Shown piece after piece: positions 31,989 through 32,024 of a stretch of DNA of 32,024 nucleotides. The translations under genes were made by a program, and so were the position numbers. The DNA is from a bacterium. Its GTDB lineage: Bacteria; SZUA-182; SZUA-191; JAJRXT01. The notes under the pieces were generated by a model that was not told the DNA's origin, ran no database searches, and saw only the letters and a program-made list of their open reading frames with translations. Location of the stretch: assembly GCA_024277675.1 (NCBI GenBank), contig JAJRUS010000074.1:1-32024 (forward strand), in the 5' to 3' direction. Positions within the stretch are counted from its first letter, which is position 1, and each line of letters opens with the position of its first letter.

Positions 31989-32024
31989 ATGCTGGGTAAA
32001 GAGTCACCACCCCAGGAAAATTTG
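31989..32024 (+). CDS. Start of a gene cut by the window edge
   Basis: ATG is preceded by AAGGAG nine bases upstream and opens MLGKESPPQENL before the window ends. The first residues recall the N-termini of some Firmicute transposases, but 12 codons are too few to identify it. It is a likely real gene because promoter, ribosome binding site and start are all in order. Confidence 0.55.
   Translation, partial: MLGKESPPQENL

Noticed and set aside
1-32024. CRISPR array or prophage
   Set aside because: No regularly spaced short direct repeats with unique spacers, and no phage structural or integrase genes are visible.

Overview
The window looks like chromosomal DNA from a strict anaerobe, most likely a clostridial-lineage Firmicute of the Syntrophomonas/Desulfotomaculum type (inference). 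Supporting signs are strong AAGGAGG-type ribosome binding sites, near-consensus sigma-A promoters, four-subunit pyruvate:ferredoxin oxidoreductase (POR), a B12-dependent ribonucleotide reductase, a Bacillus-type PurF with iron-sulfur cysteines, separate PurL and PurQ, and a small bacterial-microcompartment operon. No rRNA or tRNA gene is visible.

Layout. 1-7226: surface and envelope genes. These are a coiled-coil membrane protein (+), an O-antigen ligase/polymerase-like protein (-), a 1053-residue lysine/glutamine-rich protein with a TonB-like N-terminal anchor and internal repeats (-), and a small secreted FxLyD-type protein (-). A transposase N-terminus remnant and a terminator lie between the ligase and the 1053-residue gene. 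7270-17773: one long minus-strand series, transcribed yicC, recR, porG, porD, porA, a vapBC-like toxin-antitoxin pair, porB, a small membrane protein, purQ, purL, purF. It starts at a near-consensus promoter (17829-17857). The toxin-antitoxin pair sits between porA and porB.

18295-21546 (+): UDP-GlcNAc 2-epimerase, a small membrane protein, and class II ribonucleotide reductase. 21661-27648 (+): a perfect TTGACA-17-TATAAT promoter and a leader of about 220 bases precede nuoH, nuoE, nuoF and a NuoG/formate-dehydrogenase-like molybdoenzyme. Glutamate occupies the position where formate dehydrogenases carry the Mo-ligating Cys or Sec. Together these four would form a small NADH-linked, membrane-attached oxidoreductase whose substrate is unclear. 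27746-29473 (-): truB and a Crp/Fnr-family regulator, divergent from 29696-30398 (+), a two-gene microcompartment shell operon (hexamer plus pentamer protein) split by a strong inverted repeat. 30416-32024 (+): accessory material, with a hicAB-like pair, a frameshifted small gene, a Cys-rich PD-(D/E)XK nuclease-like gene, and the first codons of a gene cut by the window edge.

The most unusual items are the NuoH-E-F/molybdoenzyme operon with its Glu substitution, the TonB-like repeat protein, and the nuclease with a duplicated cysteine module. The genes suggest pyruvate oxidation to ferredoxin and NADH-linked electron transfer at the membrane in an energy-limited anaerobe (inference).
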